From: Syntrophales bacterium
GTDB lineage: Bacteria; Desulfobacterota; Syntrophia; Syntrophales; UBA5619
Assembly: GCA_023229765.1 (NCBI GenBank)
Contig: JALNYO010000019.1
Coordinates: forward strand, 1-64,000
Direction of reading: 5' to 3'
DNA: 64,000 nucleotides
Positions 26,148 through 35,557 of the stretch are shown piece by piece (within the stretch, counting starts at the first letter, position 1; the number at the start of each line of letters is the position of its first letter). The notes under the pieces were generated by a model, which made no database searches, was not told the origin of the DNA, and worked only from the letters and a program-made list of their open reading frames with translations. A program made the position numbers and the translations under genes.

Positions 26148-27449
26148 ATGAAAAGAATGACTTGGATAGGGAGTATTGTACTCTCGGCGTTTCTGGTTAT
26201 CACACTGGCATTCCCCGTTTGGGCGCGCACCATCAAGATCGGCGTCATCGGACCGATGAATTTTGTTCAGGGCAAGGGACATTGGAACGGCGCCTTGATG
26301 GGGGCCGAGGAAATCAACGCCAAAGGCGGCGTGCAGGTCGGCAAGGAAAAGATGAAGATTGAATTGGTAAAGGCCGACTCCAATGAATTCCTAAGTTTGA
26401 CCGATGCCACGAACGCCATTGAAAGGCTTATCACCAGCGACAAGGTTGATTTTATCGTCGGCGGTTTTCGGACGGAGGCGGTGCTGGCAATGCAGGACAT
26501 CGCCATGGACTACAAAAAAATATTTATGAGCGCCGGGGCCGCCCATCCGGAGCTCTGTACCAGAGTGGCGAAAGACTATAACCGCTACAAATACTTTTTC
26601 CGCGTAACCCCGTTTAACTCCTCATATCTGGTCAGAACGAGCTTTGCCCATATGGGGTTTGTCGGGGCAATCCTGAAAAAAGAGCTGCAATTGCCGAAGG
26701 TCAAGGTGGCAATCGTCGCGGAAAAGGCGGTATGGGTTGACCCGATGATTGCTGCGGCGCAAGTTGTCATCCCCAAGATGGGCATGGACGTCGTCGGGAT
26801 ATGGCGCCCCTCGGCGGTTGCCACGGACGTCACGGCAGAACTGGCCGCCATTCAGAAAAGCGGCGCGAATCTTATTTTTACCATCTTTTCCTCTTCCGTC
26901 GGGATTCCGTTTGCCCGACAGGCCGGAGAATTAAAAATTCCGGCAGTTCAGGTGGGGATTAATGTGGAGGCCCAAAAGGATGGTTTCTGGGAAGCCACCA
27001 AAGGAATGGGTAATTACGTTTTTACAACCAATACCTATGTCCGGGATGTGGAATACAATAGTCTGACAAAACCCTTCGTTGAAGGTTATTACAGCCGCTT
27101 CGGGGAAGTCCCCACCTATACGGCAGATACTCATACGGCTATCGTCGAAGGACTGGTTCCGTCCATTGAAGCCGTCGGCAGCCTCGATGCCGACAAGATC
27201 GTCGCCCACCTGGAAAACCGGGAATACCTCGTTCCCAGCGGCAAGGTAAAATACGAAAAAGACGCCCAGGGCCGCCCCACCCATGATTTAACCTGGGGGC
27301 CCGGTTATCTGACCAGCCTGGGCGTTCAGTGGCAGAACGGCAAACTTGTCGGGGTATGGCCCAATAAATGGGTTGCCGCCCCCGGCGCGCCCGAGATCAC
27401 CTATAAGGGCATCGTTCCTTACAAAATACCTCCCTGGATGAAAAAATAA
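26148..27449 (+). CDS. Branched-chain amino-acid-type ABC transporter substrate-binding protein
   Basis: Periplasmic receptor (LivK/peripla_BP_6 family), 433 residues. Signal peptide about 1-26 (ends VWA), then KIGVIGPMNFVQGKGHWNGALMGAEEINAKGG, the family's opening strand and helix. The start at 26148 has AAAGGAG about ten bases upstream; the open frame to 26037 has no signal. It heads an operon with livH, livM, an acyl-CoA ligase, livG and livF. Given the ligase, a carboxylic acid is a more likely ligand than leucine (inference). Confidence 0.9.
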   Translation: MKRMTWIGSIVLSAFLVITLAFPVWARTIKIGVIGPMNFVQGKGHWNGALMGAEEINAKGGVQVGKEKMKIELVKADSNEFLSLTDATNAIERLITSDKVDFIVGGFRTEAVLAMQDIAMDYKKIFMSAGAAHPELCTRVAKDYNRYKYFFRVTPFNSSYLVRTSFAHMGFVGAILKKELQLPKVKVAIVAEKAVWVDPMIAAAQVVIPKMGMDVVGIWRPSAVATDVTAELAAIQKSGANLIFTIFSSSVGIPFARQAGELKIPAVQVGINVEAQKDGFWEATKGMGNYVFTTNTYVRDVEYNSLTKPFVEGYYSRFGEVPTYTADTHTAIVEGLVPSIEAVGSLDADKIVAHLENREYLVPSGKVKYEKDAQGRPTHDLTWGPGYLTSLGVQWQNGKLVGVWPNKWVAAPGAPEITYKGIVPYKIPPWMKK

Positions 27450-27466
27450 CACTGTCTTCCGGCCTG

Positions 27467-27490
27467 CCCCGCCCCTCCGGGGGGGCGGGG
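27467..27490 (+). terminator. G+C hairpin between binding protein and permease genes
   Basis: CCCCGCCCC (27467-27475) pairs with GGGGCGGGG (27482-27490). There is no T run, so it is more likely an mRNA-stabilising or partial attenuation hairpin that keeps the binding protein more abundant than the permeases. Confidence 0.5.
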
Positions 27491-27533
27491 AGGTCTGTCC
27501 TCTAACCCTTTTTCAAAGGCGCTGCGAGGTACT

Positions 27534-28397
27534 ATGAATATTATTATCACCGGTCTTATCACAGGCAGCATGCTGGCCCTGCTCTCTATCGGTTTTTCGC
27601 TGATCTTCGGCGTTGCCCGCATTGTCAACATCGCCCACACGGCCTTTTACATGATCGCCGGTTACGGCATCTATTTTCTGTGCGTCCGCCTCGGCTTAAG
27701 CCCCGTTCCCGGCATGCTGCTCTCCGTCTTTGCCGTCACCCTGCTGGGCTTGCTGGTTTACACATTCCTGATCGACAAAATCCGCGAGCACGAAGCCGCG
27801 GTGCTGATCGCCACCATTGCCCTGGCGATGATCTTTCAGGAAGCCATGATGCTGATCTTCACAGGAGATTATCTTACCGTATCGCCCCTTGTTAAGGGCT
27901 ACTTTTCCCTGTTCGGGGTCAAAATCTTCAATCAGCAGGTGCTTAGTTTCGTCGTGGCCCTGCTGCTGATGTTTATTCTCTGGCTGCTTTTGATGAAGAC
28001 CCGGCTTGGTCTCGCAATCCGTTCTATCGCCGAGGACCGGGAGGTCGCGAATCTGATGGGGATGAACGACAGCCTGCTTGCCATGATCACGATGGGCATT
28101 TCGGTTGCGCTGGCCGGCTTTACCGGAGCGGTCATCGCGCCCCTGATGGTGCTTAGCCCGTACATGTGGATGGAACCCCTGATCATGATGATGGCGGTGG
28201 TCGTCCTGGGGGGATTGGGCAGCATCAAGGGAAGCTTTATCGCCTCGTATATTCTTGGTTTTACCGAAGCCCTGGTGGTCTTCCTAATCCCCAAGGGCGC
28301 GTTTCTGAAAGGGTCGGTCGCCTTGATTATCATGATCCTGGTACTGCTGCTGCGGCCGGAAGGACTGTTCGGCATTTCTTTTGAGGAAGAAAGGTAG
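27534..28397 (+). CDS. ABC transporter permease, LivH type
   Basis: 287-residue inner-membrane permease of the branched-chain amino-acid ABC family. Family features: GSMLALLSIGFSLIFGVARIVNIAHTAFYM near the start, RSIAEDREVANLMGMN in the cytoplasmic coupling loop (about residues 163-178), and VVLGGLGSIKGSFIASYILG. About eight membrane helices. It follows the binding protein and is two bases from livM, so the genes are co-transcribed. Confidence 0.92.
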   Translation: MNIIITGLITGSMLALLSIGFSLIFGVARIVNIAHTAFYMIAGYGIYFLCVRLGLSPVPGMLLSVFAVTLLGLLVYTFLIDKIREHEAAVLIATIALAMIFQEAMMLIFTGDYLTVSPLVKGYFSLFGVKIFNQQVLSFVVALLLMFILWLLLMKTRLGLAIRSIAEDREVANLMGMNDSLLAMITMGISVALAGFTGAVIAPLMVLSPYMWMEPLIMMMAVVVLGGLGSIKGSFIASYILGFTEALVVFLIPKGAFLKGSVALIIMILVLLLRPEGLFGISFEEER

Positions 28398-28399
28398 GC

Positions 28400-29440
28400 A
28401 TGTTCACCGTCGGTTTGCAAATAAAAAGGTTTTATACGCTGTTCCATGAAGAGGTGCTGGTGCTTCCCAGCCGGATCATTGTCGCCCTTTTCTTCTTAAC
28501 GCTCCTGGGAATTCCCCTTGTAAGCCAGAACCCTTATATGATCCGGGTTATCATCCTGACCAGCATCTTTGCCATTCTGGCGGCAAGCTGGGATTTACTG
28601 TCCGGGTTTACCGGTCAGATGAACTTTGGCCATGCCCTTTTCTTCGGCGTCGGCGCCTACACATCGGCGCTCTTGAATATTCGCCTCCATCTCCCTCCCT
28701 GGGGATGCGTGCCCCTCGGCGCCGCGGCCGCGGTCCTGGCGGGACTTCTGGTCGGGATACCCTGCCTGCGGTTGAAGAAAACCTACCTAGCCCTGACAAC
28801 GCTTGCGTTTCCCATAATCCTTATGGGCATCGTTTTTGCGCTGCCGGATTTAACCGGCGGCGAATTGGGAATCTCCGGTCTTAAGCGCATCTCCAATTCC
28901 CTTGTCGGCAATTACTATATCCATGTTGTCCTGATGCTTGCCCTGTGCTCCCTCATGTGGAAAATTACCGATTCCAATACCGGCATCATTTTTCACGCCA
29001 TCCGCGAAGATGAGCTGGCAGTCAAGGCTTCGGGGATCAACACCACCCGCTACAAGCTGCTGGCCTTCTGCCTGAGCGGTTTTTTTGCCGGGCTGGCCGG
29101 CGGTCTCTACGCGCATTACATGAGAATAGCCGGACCTTCCACGCTCGAGGTTTCCATGTCCTTTACGGTGGTTATCTGGGGTGTTTTCGGTTGTATTGCA
29201 ACCATTTACGGCCCCGTGGCGGCGGTGTTTATCCTTTTTCCGCTTCTGGAGTTTGTCCGTTTCTGGCCCGAATACCGGACGCTCATTTTTGCCGTCATCG
29301 TTCTGGTGATCCTGCTGTACATGCCGGAGGGTCTGGCGCCCTGGATAAGGGACAAGATCGAAAAGGAGTGCCCCCGCTGCAAGGTGAAAAGCATCGCCAC
29401 CCGGAAAACATGCCGAATTTGCAATGCTTCGCTGGATTGA
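28400..29440 (+). CDS. ABC transporter permease, LivM type, with C-terminal zinc ribbon
   Basis: 346-residue partner permease. Core motifs: LLSGFTGQMNFGHALFFGVGAYTSA (about residues 65-90), AIREDELAVKASGINTTRYKLLAFCLSGFFAGLAGGLYAH. Unusual for the family, the last 30 residues form a CPRC...CRIC double CxxC motif, a likely zinc ribbon on the cytoplasmic tail. The stop is read normally, so the tail seems genuine. Its role is unknown. Confidence 0.9.
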   Translation: MFTVGLQIKRFYTLFHEEVLVLPSRIIVALFFLTLLGIPLVSQNPYMIRVIILTSIFAILAASWDLLSGFTGQMNFGHALFFGVGAYTSALLNIRLHLPPWGCVPLGAAAAVLAGLLVGIPCLRLKKTYLALTTLAFPIILMGIVFALPDLTGGELGISGLKRISNSLVGNYYIHVVLMLALCSLMWKITDSNTGIIFHAIREDELAVKASGINTTRYKLLAFCLSGFFAGLAGGLYAHYMRIAGPSTLEVSMSFTVVIWGVFGCIATIYGPVAAVFILFPLLEFVRFWPEYRTLIFAVIVLVILLYMPEGLAPWIRDKIEKECPRCKVKSIATRKTCRICNASLD

Positions 29441-29515
29441 CCGGGAAGAAAAGGAAGATATCCTGCTGTTTTTATAAAAAGCGATAACCGTTCAACAATA
29501 TAAAAGGATGCAATT

Positions 29516-31219
29516 ATGAGCCATAAAGAGGCATATCTTTCCAAACCGTGGTTGAAGAGCTATCCGGAAGAAGTTCCCGCCCAAATTGACATTCCCGAGA
29601 TCTCCGTGCCGGGTCTCTTCGATGAGATCGTTGAAAAATACGGAAGCCGCCCGGCTTTGATCTTTTACGGTAAAAAGATAAACTACCGCGAGCTCAAGGA
29701 GCTGGTGGACCGAATGGCCACCGCCCTGGCGGATATGGGAATCCAAAAGGGAGACACCGTGGCCCTTCATCTTTTGAACAGCCCTCAATACGTCATTTCC
29801 TATTTTGCCTCGCTGCGGCTGGGCGCCAAGGTAACGCCGATCAGCCCGGTCTATACGAGCATCGAGGTGAAACACCAGCTCGAGGACAGCGAGGCAAAAA
29901 TCGTCATCTGCCAGGATATCCTCTTCGAAAACGTTGACAAGGCAGGCTTCAGCCCGGAACGGGTAATTTTGACCAGCATTAACGAGTATCTTCCCGCCTT
30001 GAAAAAAATCTTCGCCGGCGGCAACCGGAACGCTTCCGGTAAATCCGGCCTTTCGATAGAAACGCTCAAAAAAAGGGGTGTTAAATCATTTCAGGACTTG
30101 TTGAAAAAATATTCCCCCGAGCCGCCTGCCGTCGCGATTAACCCTTGGAAAGACCTTGCGGCGCTGCCCTATACGGGCGGCACCACCGGGCTTCCGAAGG
30201 CGGCCATGCTGACTCATCGGAACATCGTCGCGCTGCAGGCCCAGACCCGGGCCTTCTGGCCGATCTTTGAAGAGGGGAAAGAGGTGATTATGGCCTTTTT
30301 GCCGCTGTTCCACATATACGGACAGGTGGTTGTAATGATTGCGGGACTGGCCTCCGGGGCAACTCTTGTGTTGTTCACCACCCCCGACATTGATGAAATC
30401 CTCTCGGCAATGGAGCGTTATCAGGCCTCCGGCTTCTATGGGGTGCCCACCCTGTTTGAATATCTGAAGGAGTATGAAAAAACCAACCGGGTTAACTGGA
30501 AGCGACTGAAACTGATTGTCTGCGGGGCCGATACGCTGCATGAATCAACGATTGACGGCTGGGAAAAGAGGACCGGGTCGCATATCCTCGAGGGGTACGG
30601 AATGACGGAAACCACGTCCGCCAGCCACAGCTCGCCGATGAACCGCTTCAAAAAGGGCTCGTTCGGGGTACCTCTGCCGAATGTCTCGGCGGCAATCATC
30701 GATCCGGAGGGGACTGAATTTATGCCAGTCGGCGAGGTCGGCGAGATGATTTTATCCGGGCCAAACATCATGCAGGGTTACTGGAGAAGGCCGGAAAGCA
30801 CGCAGGAGATCATGTTCGAAATTGATGGGGTCGTCTGGATGCGCACCGGGGATCTGGTCAGCATGGATGCAGAGGGATATTTTCATTTCTTCGACCGCAA
30901 ACGGGATCTGATCAAATACAAAGGCTATTCCGTCTTCGCCCGGCATGTGGAGGAAGTCCTCTATCAGCATCCCCAGATCAAGGCCGCCGGCGTGGTCGGC
31001 GTTCCTGATCCCGCGTTCGGAAACCTGATCAAGGCCTACGTAGTTCTGGAAAGCGAGGCCCGGGGCAAGATTTCGGAGGAGGAGATCGTAGATTTTTGTC
31101 GTGAGCGGCTGGCCCATTACAAGGTGCCAAAGATCGTCGAGTTCCGGGGCGAGTTGCCGAAAACCGATGTCGGCAAGGTCTCGCGGCGGGAGTTGCGAGA
31201 GGAAAACGAGGAGTGCTGA
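29516..31219 (+). CDS. AMP-forming acyl-CoA synthetase (fatty acid/aryl-CoA ligase)
   Basis: 567 residues of the ANL superfamily, which activates a carboxylate with ATP to an acyl-adenylate and then a CoA thioester. Motifs: P-loop YTGGTTGLPKAAMLTHRN near residue 218, EGYGMTE near 360, MRTGDL with the following D, and the catalytic C-terminal lysine region PKTDVGKVSRREL near 550. ATG start with AAAAGGAT about eight bases upstream. It lies inside the liv-type operon, between livM and livG, so it most likely activates the acid that the transporter brings in. Confidence 0.93.
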   Translation: MSHKEAYLSKPWLKSYPEEVPAQIDIPEISVPGLFDEIVEKYGSRPALIFYGKKINYRELKELVDRMATALADMGIQKGDTVALHLLNSPQYVISYFASLRLGAKVTPISPVYTSIEVKHQLEDSEAKIVICQDILFENVDKAGFSPERVILTSINEYLPALKKIFAGGNRNASGKSGLSIETLKKRGVKSFQDLLKKYSPEPPAVAINPWKDLAALPYTGGTTGLPKAAMLTHRNIVALQAQTRAFWPIFEEGKEVIMAFLPLFHIYGQVVVMIAGLASGATLVLFTTPDIDEILSAMERYQASGFYGVPTLFEYLKEYEKTNRVNWKRLKLIVCGADTLHESTIDGWEKRTGSHILEGYGMTETTSASHSSPMNRFKKGSFGVPLPNVSAAIIDPEGTEFMPVGEVGEMILSGPNIMQGYWRRPESTQEIMFEIDGVVWMRTGDLVSMDAEGYFHFFDRKRDLIKYKGYSVFARHVEEVLYQHPQIKAAGVVGVPDPAFGNLIKAYVVLESEARGKISEEEIVDFCRERLAHYKVPKIVEFRGELPKTDVGKVSRRELREENEEC

Positions 31220-31220
31220 G

Positions 31221-31991
31221 ATGACCGTGCCGCTTCTGGAAGTGGAAGGATTAACGAAGAGTTTCGGCGGTCTGCATGCGGTCAACGACATCAGGCTGCG
31301 GATGGAGAAAAAGGAGATCATCGGCCTCATCGGTCCTAATGGCGCCGGTAAAACCACCCTGCTGCGGCTTCTCACCGGAATATTGAAACCTAATGCGGGA
31401 AGCGTTGTTTTCAAAGGGAAACAGATCATCGGCATGAAGATCTGGGACATCGTCAACCTGGGAATAGCGGGCACCTTTCAAAATATGAGGCCGTTTCGCC
31501 GACTCCCCATTATCGCCAATGTGATGGTTTCCTGCCTCTCCCCCCGGGTAATGAAAAAAGGGGAGTGGGTGAAGGTTGTGGAGGCAAAGGCCATGGACGC
31601 CCTCGAATTCGCGGGTATCTCCGATATGGCGTTGGAAAAGGCTTCGACGCTGTCGCAGGGGGACTTGAAGAGGCTGGAAGTGGCGCGGGCGGTGGCGACG
31701 GAGCCGGAATTGCTGCTCTTGGATGAACCGTTCGGCGGGCTCAGTCCGGCCGAGACGGAGCTGATGGCAAAATCCATCCACCGGCTCCACAAGGGCGGAC
31801 GTTTTGGGCGCCTGCACAGCGAGGGGCCCGCGATGATCATCGTGGAGCACAAATTGCAGCAACTTATGAAAATTGTGGATCGGATCATCGTCCTTAACTT
31901 CGGCTCGATTCTTGCCGAGGGAACCCCGGACGAGGTGGTGAATAATCCGCTGGTAATTGAGGCCTATCTGGGGAAAGGGGGAGGACAATAG
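31221..31991 (+). CDS. ABC transporter ATPase, LivG type
   Basis: 256-residue nucleotide-binding subunit. Walker A GPNGAGKTT near residue 38, LivG-type FQNMRPF after the Q-loop, signature LSQGDLKRLEVARA (LSQGD instead of LSGGQ, usual for LivG-like proteins), Walker B LLLLDEPFGGLSP, and H-loop VEHK. The start at 31221 follows GAGGAG at the end of the ligase gene; the open frame beginning at 31101 is a shadow of the ligase. Confidence 0.93.
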   Translation: MTVPLLEVEGLTKSFGGLHAVNDIRLRMEKKEIIGLIGPNGAGKTTLLRLLTGILKPNAGSVVFKGKQIIGMKIWDIVNLGIAGTFQNMRPFRRLPIIANVMVSCLSPRVMKKGEWVKVVEAKAMDALEFAGISDMALEKASTLSQGDLKRLEVARAVATEPELLLLDEPFGGLSPAETELMAKSIHRLHKGGRFGRLHSEGPAMIIVEHKLQQLMKIVDRIIVLNFGSILAEGTPDEVVNNPLVIEAYLGKGGGQ

Positions 31992-31993
31992 CC

Positions 31994-32743
31994 ATGCTCC
32001 TCGAAGTCTCCCATTTAAGCGTGCGGTATGATAAGGCCGTTTTGGTAAATGATGTCAGCCTTTCCGTTGAAAAAGGGGAACTGGTTGCCTTAGTCGGGCC
32101 CAACGGCGCAGGAAAATCCACAACGCTTCGGGCGATCAGCGGTCTGGTCGCCTGGGAAAGGGAGATCAAGCGCCGTTCGACCGCGGGAGACATCTCCATA
32201 GAAGGAACAATCGCTTTCAAAGGCGAATACATCGATCAAGTTCCCGCCTACGCTATCGTTCAGCGGGGGCTTGTTCTGTGTCCCGAAAGGAGACGTCCCT
32301 TTCGGGAAATGAGCGTGCTTGAAAATTTAAAGGCGGGCGCGTATCTCCAGAAAGACAAGAAAAAAATTCATGCTATCCTGCAAAAAGTTTATGATCTCTT
32401 TCCGGTTCTCGAAAAACGTGCGACGCAGATTTCCGGAACCCTTTCCGGCGGCGAGCAGCAGATGCTGGCTATTGGCCGCGCCTTCATGTCCGATCCTGAG
32501 CTGCTCTGCATCGACGAACCATCCACCGGGCTGGCGCCGCTGATCCGCCAGGAGGTTTTTGAAAAAATATCCGAGATCAACCGCATGGGAATAACAATCC
32601 TGCTGGTGGAGCAGGAGGTGAGCACCGTCTTCAAAATGTCCACCCGCAATTACGTGCTCTCCTCAGGAAAGATCATTGCGCAGGGAACCGCGGAGGAGCT
32701 GCTCCAGAACGAAGTCCTGCGCAAGAGCTATCTGGGGCTGTAG
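31994..32743 (+). CDS. ABC transporter ATPase, LivF type
   Basis: 249-residue second nucleotide-binding subunit. Walker A GPNGAGKST near residue 36, LCPERRRPFREMSVLENL (the LivF-type P-E-R-R segment), signature LSGGEQQMLAIGRAF, Walker B LLCIDEPSTGLAP. It starts two bases after the livG stop, with GGAGGACAATAGCC ahead of the ATG. Last gene of the operon; uvrA converges three bases further on. Confidence 0.93.
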   Translation: MLLEVSHLSVRYDKAVLVNDVSLSVEKGELVALVGPNGAGKSTTLRAISGLVAWEREIKRRSTAGDISIEGTIAFKGEYIDQVPAYAIVQRGLVLCPERRRPFREMSVLENLKAGAYLQKDKKKIHAILQKVYDLFPVLEKRATQISGTLSGGEQQMLAIGRAFMSDPELLCIDEPSTGLAPLIRQEVFEKISEINRMGITILLVEQEVSTVFKMSTRNYVLSSGKIIAQGTAEELLQNEVLRKSYLGL

Positions 32744-32746
32744 AAA

Positions 32747-35557
32747 TCAGGCAAGCAATTCGCGCAGAAACCGGCCGGTATGGGAGTCTTTTGCTTTTGC
32801 AACCTGTTCCGGCGTTCCCGTGGCAACGATTCGGCCGCCGCCGGGGCCTCCTTCCGGCCCAAGATCGATGATGTAGTCGGCAGCCTTGATCATATCGAGG
32901 TTGTGTTCGATCAGGACAATGGTATTTCCCATCTCCACGAGGCGCATCAAAACGTCGAGCAGCTTCTGGATGTCGGAAAAATGGAGGCCAATCGTCGGTT
33001 CATCGAGGATGTAGAGGGTATTGCTGTTGGCCCTCTTCCCCAACTCCCGGGAGAGCTTGATCCGCTGCGCCTCGCCGCCGGAGAGGGTCGTCGCCGACTG
33101 GCCGAGGTGGATGTACCCTAAGCCCACATCGTGCAAAAGCTGAAGCTTCTCGCGGATCGACGGAATATGCTCGAAAAAAGAGAGCGCCTGCTCGACGGTC
33201 ATGTCGAGGATTTCGGCGATGTTCTTGCCCTTGTACCGTATCTCGAGGGTATCGGGATTGAAACGCCGGCCCTGGCAAGCATCGCAGGTCACATAGACAT
33301 CCGGCAGGAAGTGCATCTCGATCTTGATCAGACCGTTCCCCTCGCACGCCTCGCAGCGCCCGCCCTTGACATTGAAGCTGAAACGTCCCGCCTTGTAGCC
33401 TCGGAGTCGCGCTTCGGGAAGCCCGGTGAAGAGCTCCCGGATATGGGAGAAGATGCCGGTATAGGTGACCGGATTGGAACGCGGCGTCCGTCCGATCGGC
33501 TGCTGGTTCATCATGATGACCCGCTCGATGCCGCCAAAATCGGCGATGCGCCGCACCTTGCCGCCCCCCATGCGCTCCTGGTTGATCCTCCGGGCCAGCG
33601 CCTTGTAGAGCGTCTCGATCACCATCGTGCTTTTCCCGGAACCGGAAACCCCGGTTACCGCGGTAAAGATGCCGACCGGGATTCTTATGTCGATATTCTT
33701 CAGGTTATGCTCGTTCGCCCCCTCCAGAACGATAAAACGTCCCGACAGCGGCCTTCTTTTCTGGGGAACGGGGATAGATTTCCGGCCGGAAAGGTACTGT
33801 CCGGTCAGCGACTCTTCTGCACGGCAGATCTCCTCCGGCGTCCCCTGAAAGATGACCTCGCCCCCGAACATCCCCGCCCCCGGGCCAATGTCGATGATCT
33901 GATCCGAGGCCATCATCATGTCCCGGTCGTGCTCGACGACAAGGACGGTGTTGCCCATATCGCGCAGCCGCTTCAACGTCGCGATCAGGCGGACATTGTC
34001 CCTCTGGTGCAAACCGACGGTCGGTTCGTCCAGCACGTAGAGAACCCCGACCAGCCCCGAACCGATCTGGGTGGCAAGACGGATTCTCTGTCCCTCCCCC
34101 CCCGAGAGGCTGCCCGCCGCCCGTTCCAGGGTCAGGTAATCCATCCCGACATCGAGCAGGAAGCCCAGTCGCGTCTTGATCTCCTTCATCACCCGCTCGG
34201 TGATCTGGAGCTCCTGCGGAGAAAACGGAATACCCACCACAAACTCCCGGCATTCGCGAAGCGGAAGGCAACACAAATCGTGAATATTTTTGCCGCCGAC
34301 GGTCACCGCAAGGCTCTCCGGTTTCAGGCGGGCGCCGTGGCAGGTGGGACACTCCCGGAGGTTGATGAAGCGGGACAGATCCATCCGCACATGCAGCGAC
34401 GTGGTCTCCTTGTACCTGCGGTCGAGCTCATTGAGTATCCCCTCGAACGGCCGGGTGTGAAAAAAACGCCGGCCGCCGCGATCGGCGTAGAAGCGAATAT
34501 TTTCTTCCCCGGAACCGTAGAGCAGCATCGCCGCGATTTTCGCCGGCAGATCCTGAAAGGGGGTGTTGATATCGAATCCAAAATGGCTGGAAAGCGCATC
34601 GATCATGTTAAAATAATGGAGATAGTGACGCCCCGACCAGGGGACAATCGCCCCCTCGCGAATCGAAAGACTGCGGTCAGGAACGACAAGCTCTTCATCA
34701 AAATACATCCGGGTGCCCAGTCCGCCGCAATCGGGACACGCCCCATAGGGGCTGTTGAACGAGAACATCCGCGGGGCCAGCTCCGGCATGCTGACGCCGC
34801 AATCAGGACAGGCGTAGCGCTCGCTGAAGAGGAGATCATTCGCTCCTGCCAGGCCGATGCGTACCAGACCGTCGGCAAGAACAGCGGCGGCTTCCAGCGA
34901 CTCGCGGAGCCTCCCTCTGATTCCCTCCTTGATGACAAGGCGGTCAATGATCACGTCAATTTCGTGCTTATGGTTCTTGTCGAGGGCAATCTCCTCGGAA
35001 AGTTCCTTGAGCTCCCCATCGACGCGGACGCGGGTATAGCCGTCCTTCAGCAGCTTTTTGAACTCCTTTTGAAATTCACCTTTGCGACCGCGGACAAGGG
35101 GCGCCGAGATCGTCACCCGGGCGTTTGCCGGATAAGCAAGAACAGTCTCCAACATGGCGTCAATCGTCTGGGCCTTTATCTCCCGACCGCATTTCGGGCA
35201 GTGGGGAATGCCCGCCCTGGCAAAAAGCAGCCTCAGATAATCGTAAATCTCCGTCACCGTCCCCACGGTGGAGCGGGGATTGTGGGAGGTCATTCGCTGC
35301 TCAATCGCAATGGCGGGGGAAAGTCCCTCAATGGACTCCACATCCGGTTTGTCCATCTGACCGATGAACTGCCGGGCGTAGGTGGAAAGGGACTCCACAT
35401 AGCGCCGCTGACCCTCGGCGTAAATGGTGTCAAACGCCAGGGAAGACTTACCTGAACCGCTCACCCCGGTGATCACGACTAAGCAATCCCTGGGAATGTC
35501 AATATTTATGTGTTTCAGATTGTGCTGGGATGCGCCCCGTACCTTGATAAAATTCAT
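32747..35557 (-). CDS. uvrA: Excinuclease ABC subunit A
   Basis: DNA-damage recognition ATPase of nucleotide excision repair, 936 residues. Two ABC modules with Walker A GVSGSGKSS (residue about 31) and GVSGSGKST (about 634), paired signatures (LSGGEGQRIRLA, LSGGEAQRIKLS), and zinc-binding CPKCG...CPDCG and CEACEGNG...CDACQGRR motifs. Full length. Its ATG shares one base with the stop codon of the upstream isomerase gene (35557), showing translational coupling in an mfd-ppi-uvrA unit. Confidence 0.97.
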   Translation of the reverse strand: MNFIKVRGASQHNLKHINIDIPRDCLVVITGVSGSGKSSLAFDTIYAEGQRRYVESLSTYARQFIGQMDKPDVESIEGLSPAIAIEQRMTSHNPRSTVGTVTEIYDYLRLLFARAGIPHCPKCGREIKAQTIDAMLETVLAYPANARVTISAPLVRGRKGEFQKEFKKLLKDGYTRVRVDGELKELSEEIALDKNHKHEIDVIIDRLVIKEGIRGRLRESLEAAAVLADGLVRIGLAGANDLLFSERYACPDCGVSMPELAPRMFSFNSPYGACPDCGGLGTRMYFDEELVVPDRSLSIREGAIVPWSGRHYLHYFNMIDALSSHFGFDINTPFQDLPAKIAAMLLYGSGEENIRFYADRGGRRFFHTRPFEGILNELDRRYKETTSLHVRMDLSRFINLRECPTCHGARLKPESLAVTVGGKNIHDLCCLPLRECREFVVGIPFSPQELQITERVMKEIKTRLGFLLDVGMDYLTLERAAGSLSGGEGQRIRLATQIGSGLVGVLYVLDEPTVGLHQRDNVRLIATLKRLRDMGNTVLVVEHDRDMMMASDQIIDIGPGAGMFGGEVIFQGTPEEICRAEESLTGQYLSGRKSIPVPQKRRPLSGRFIVLEGANEHNLKNIDIRIPVGIFTAVTGVSGSGKSTMVIETLYKALARRINQERMGGGKVRRIADFGGIERVIMMNQQPIGRTPRSNPVTYTGIFSHIRELFTGLPEARLRGYKAGRFSFNVKGGRCEACEGNGLIKIEMHFLPDVYVTCDACQGRRFNPDTLEIRYKGKNIAEILDMTVEQALSFFEHIPSIREKLQLLHDVGLGYIHLGQSATTLSGGEAQRIKLSRELGKRANSNTLYILDEPTIGLHFSDIQKLLDVLMRLVEMGNTIVLIEHNLDMIKAADYIIDLGPEGGPGGGRIVATGTPEQVAKAKDSHTGRFLRELLA

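Noticed and set aside
25770..26282. 170-codon minus-strand frame in the spacer before the liv operon
   Set aside because: It overlaps the signal peptide region of the binding protein gene, and its translated sequence resembles no family.
33131..35455. 774-codon open frame antisense to uvrA
   Set aside because: It lies wholly within uvrA on the other strand, has no recognisable domain, and is the usual antisense opening of a G+C-rich gene.
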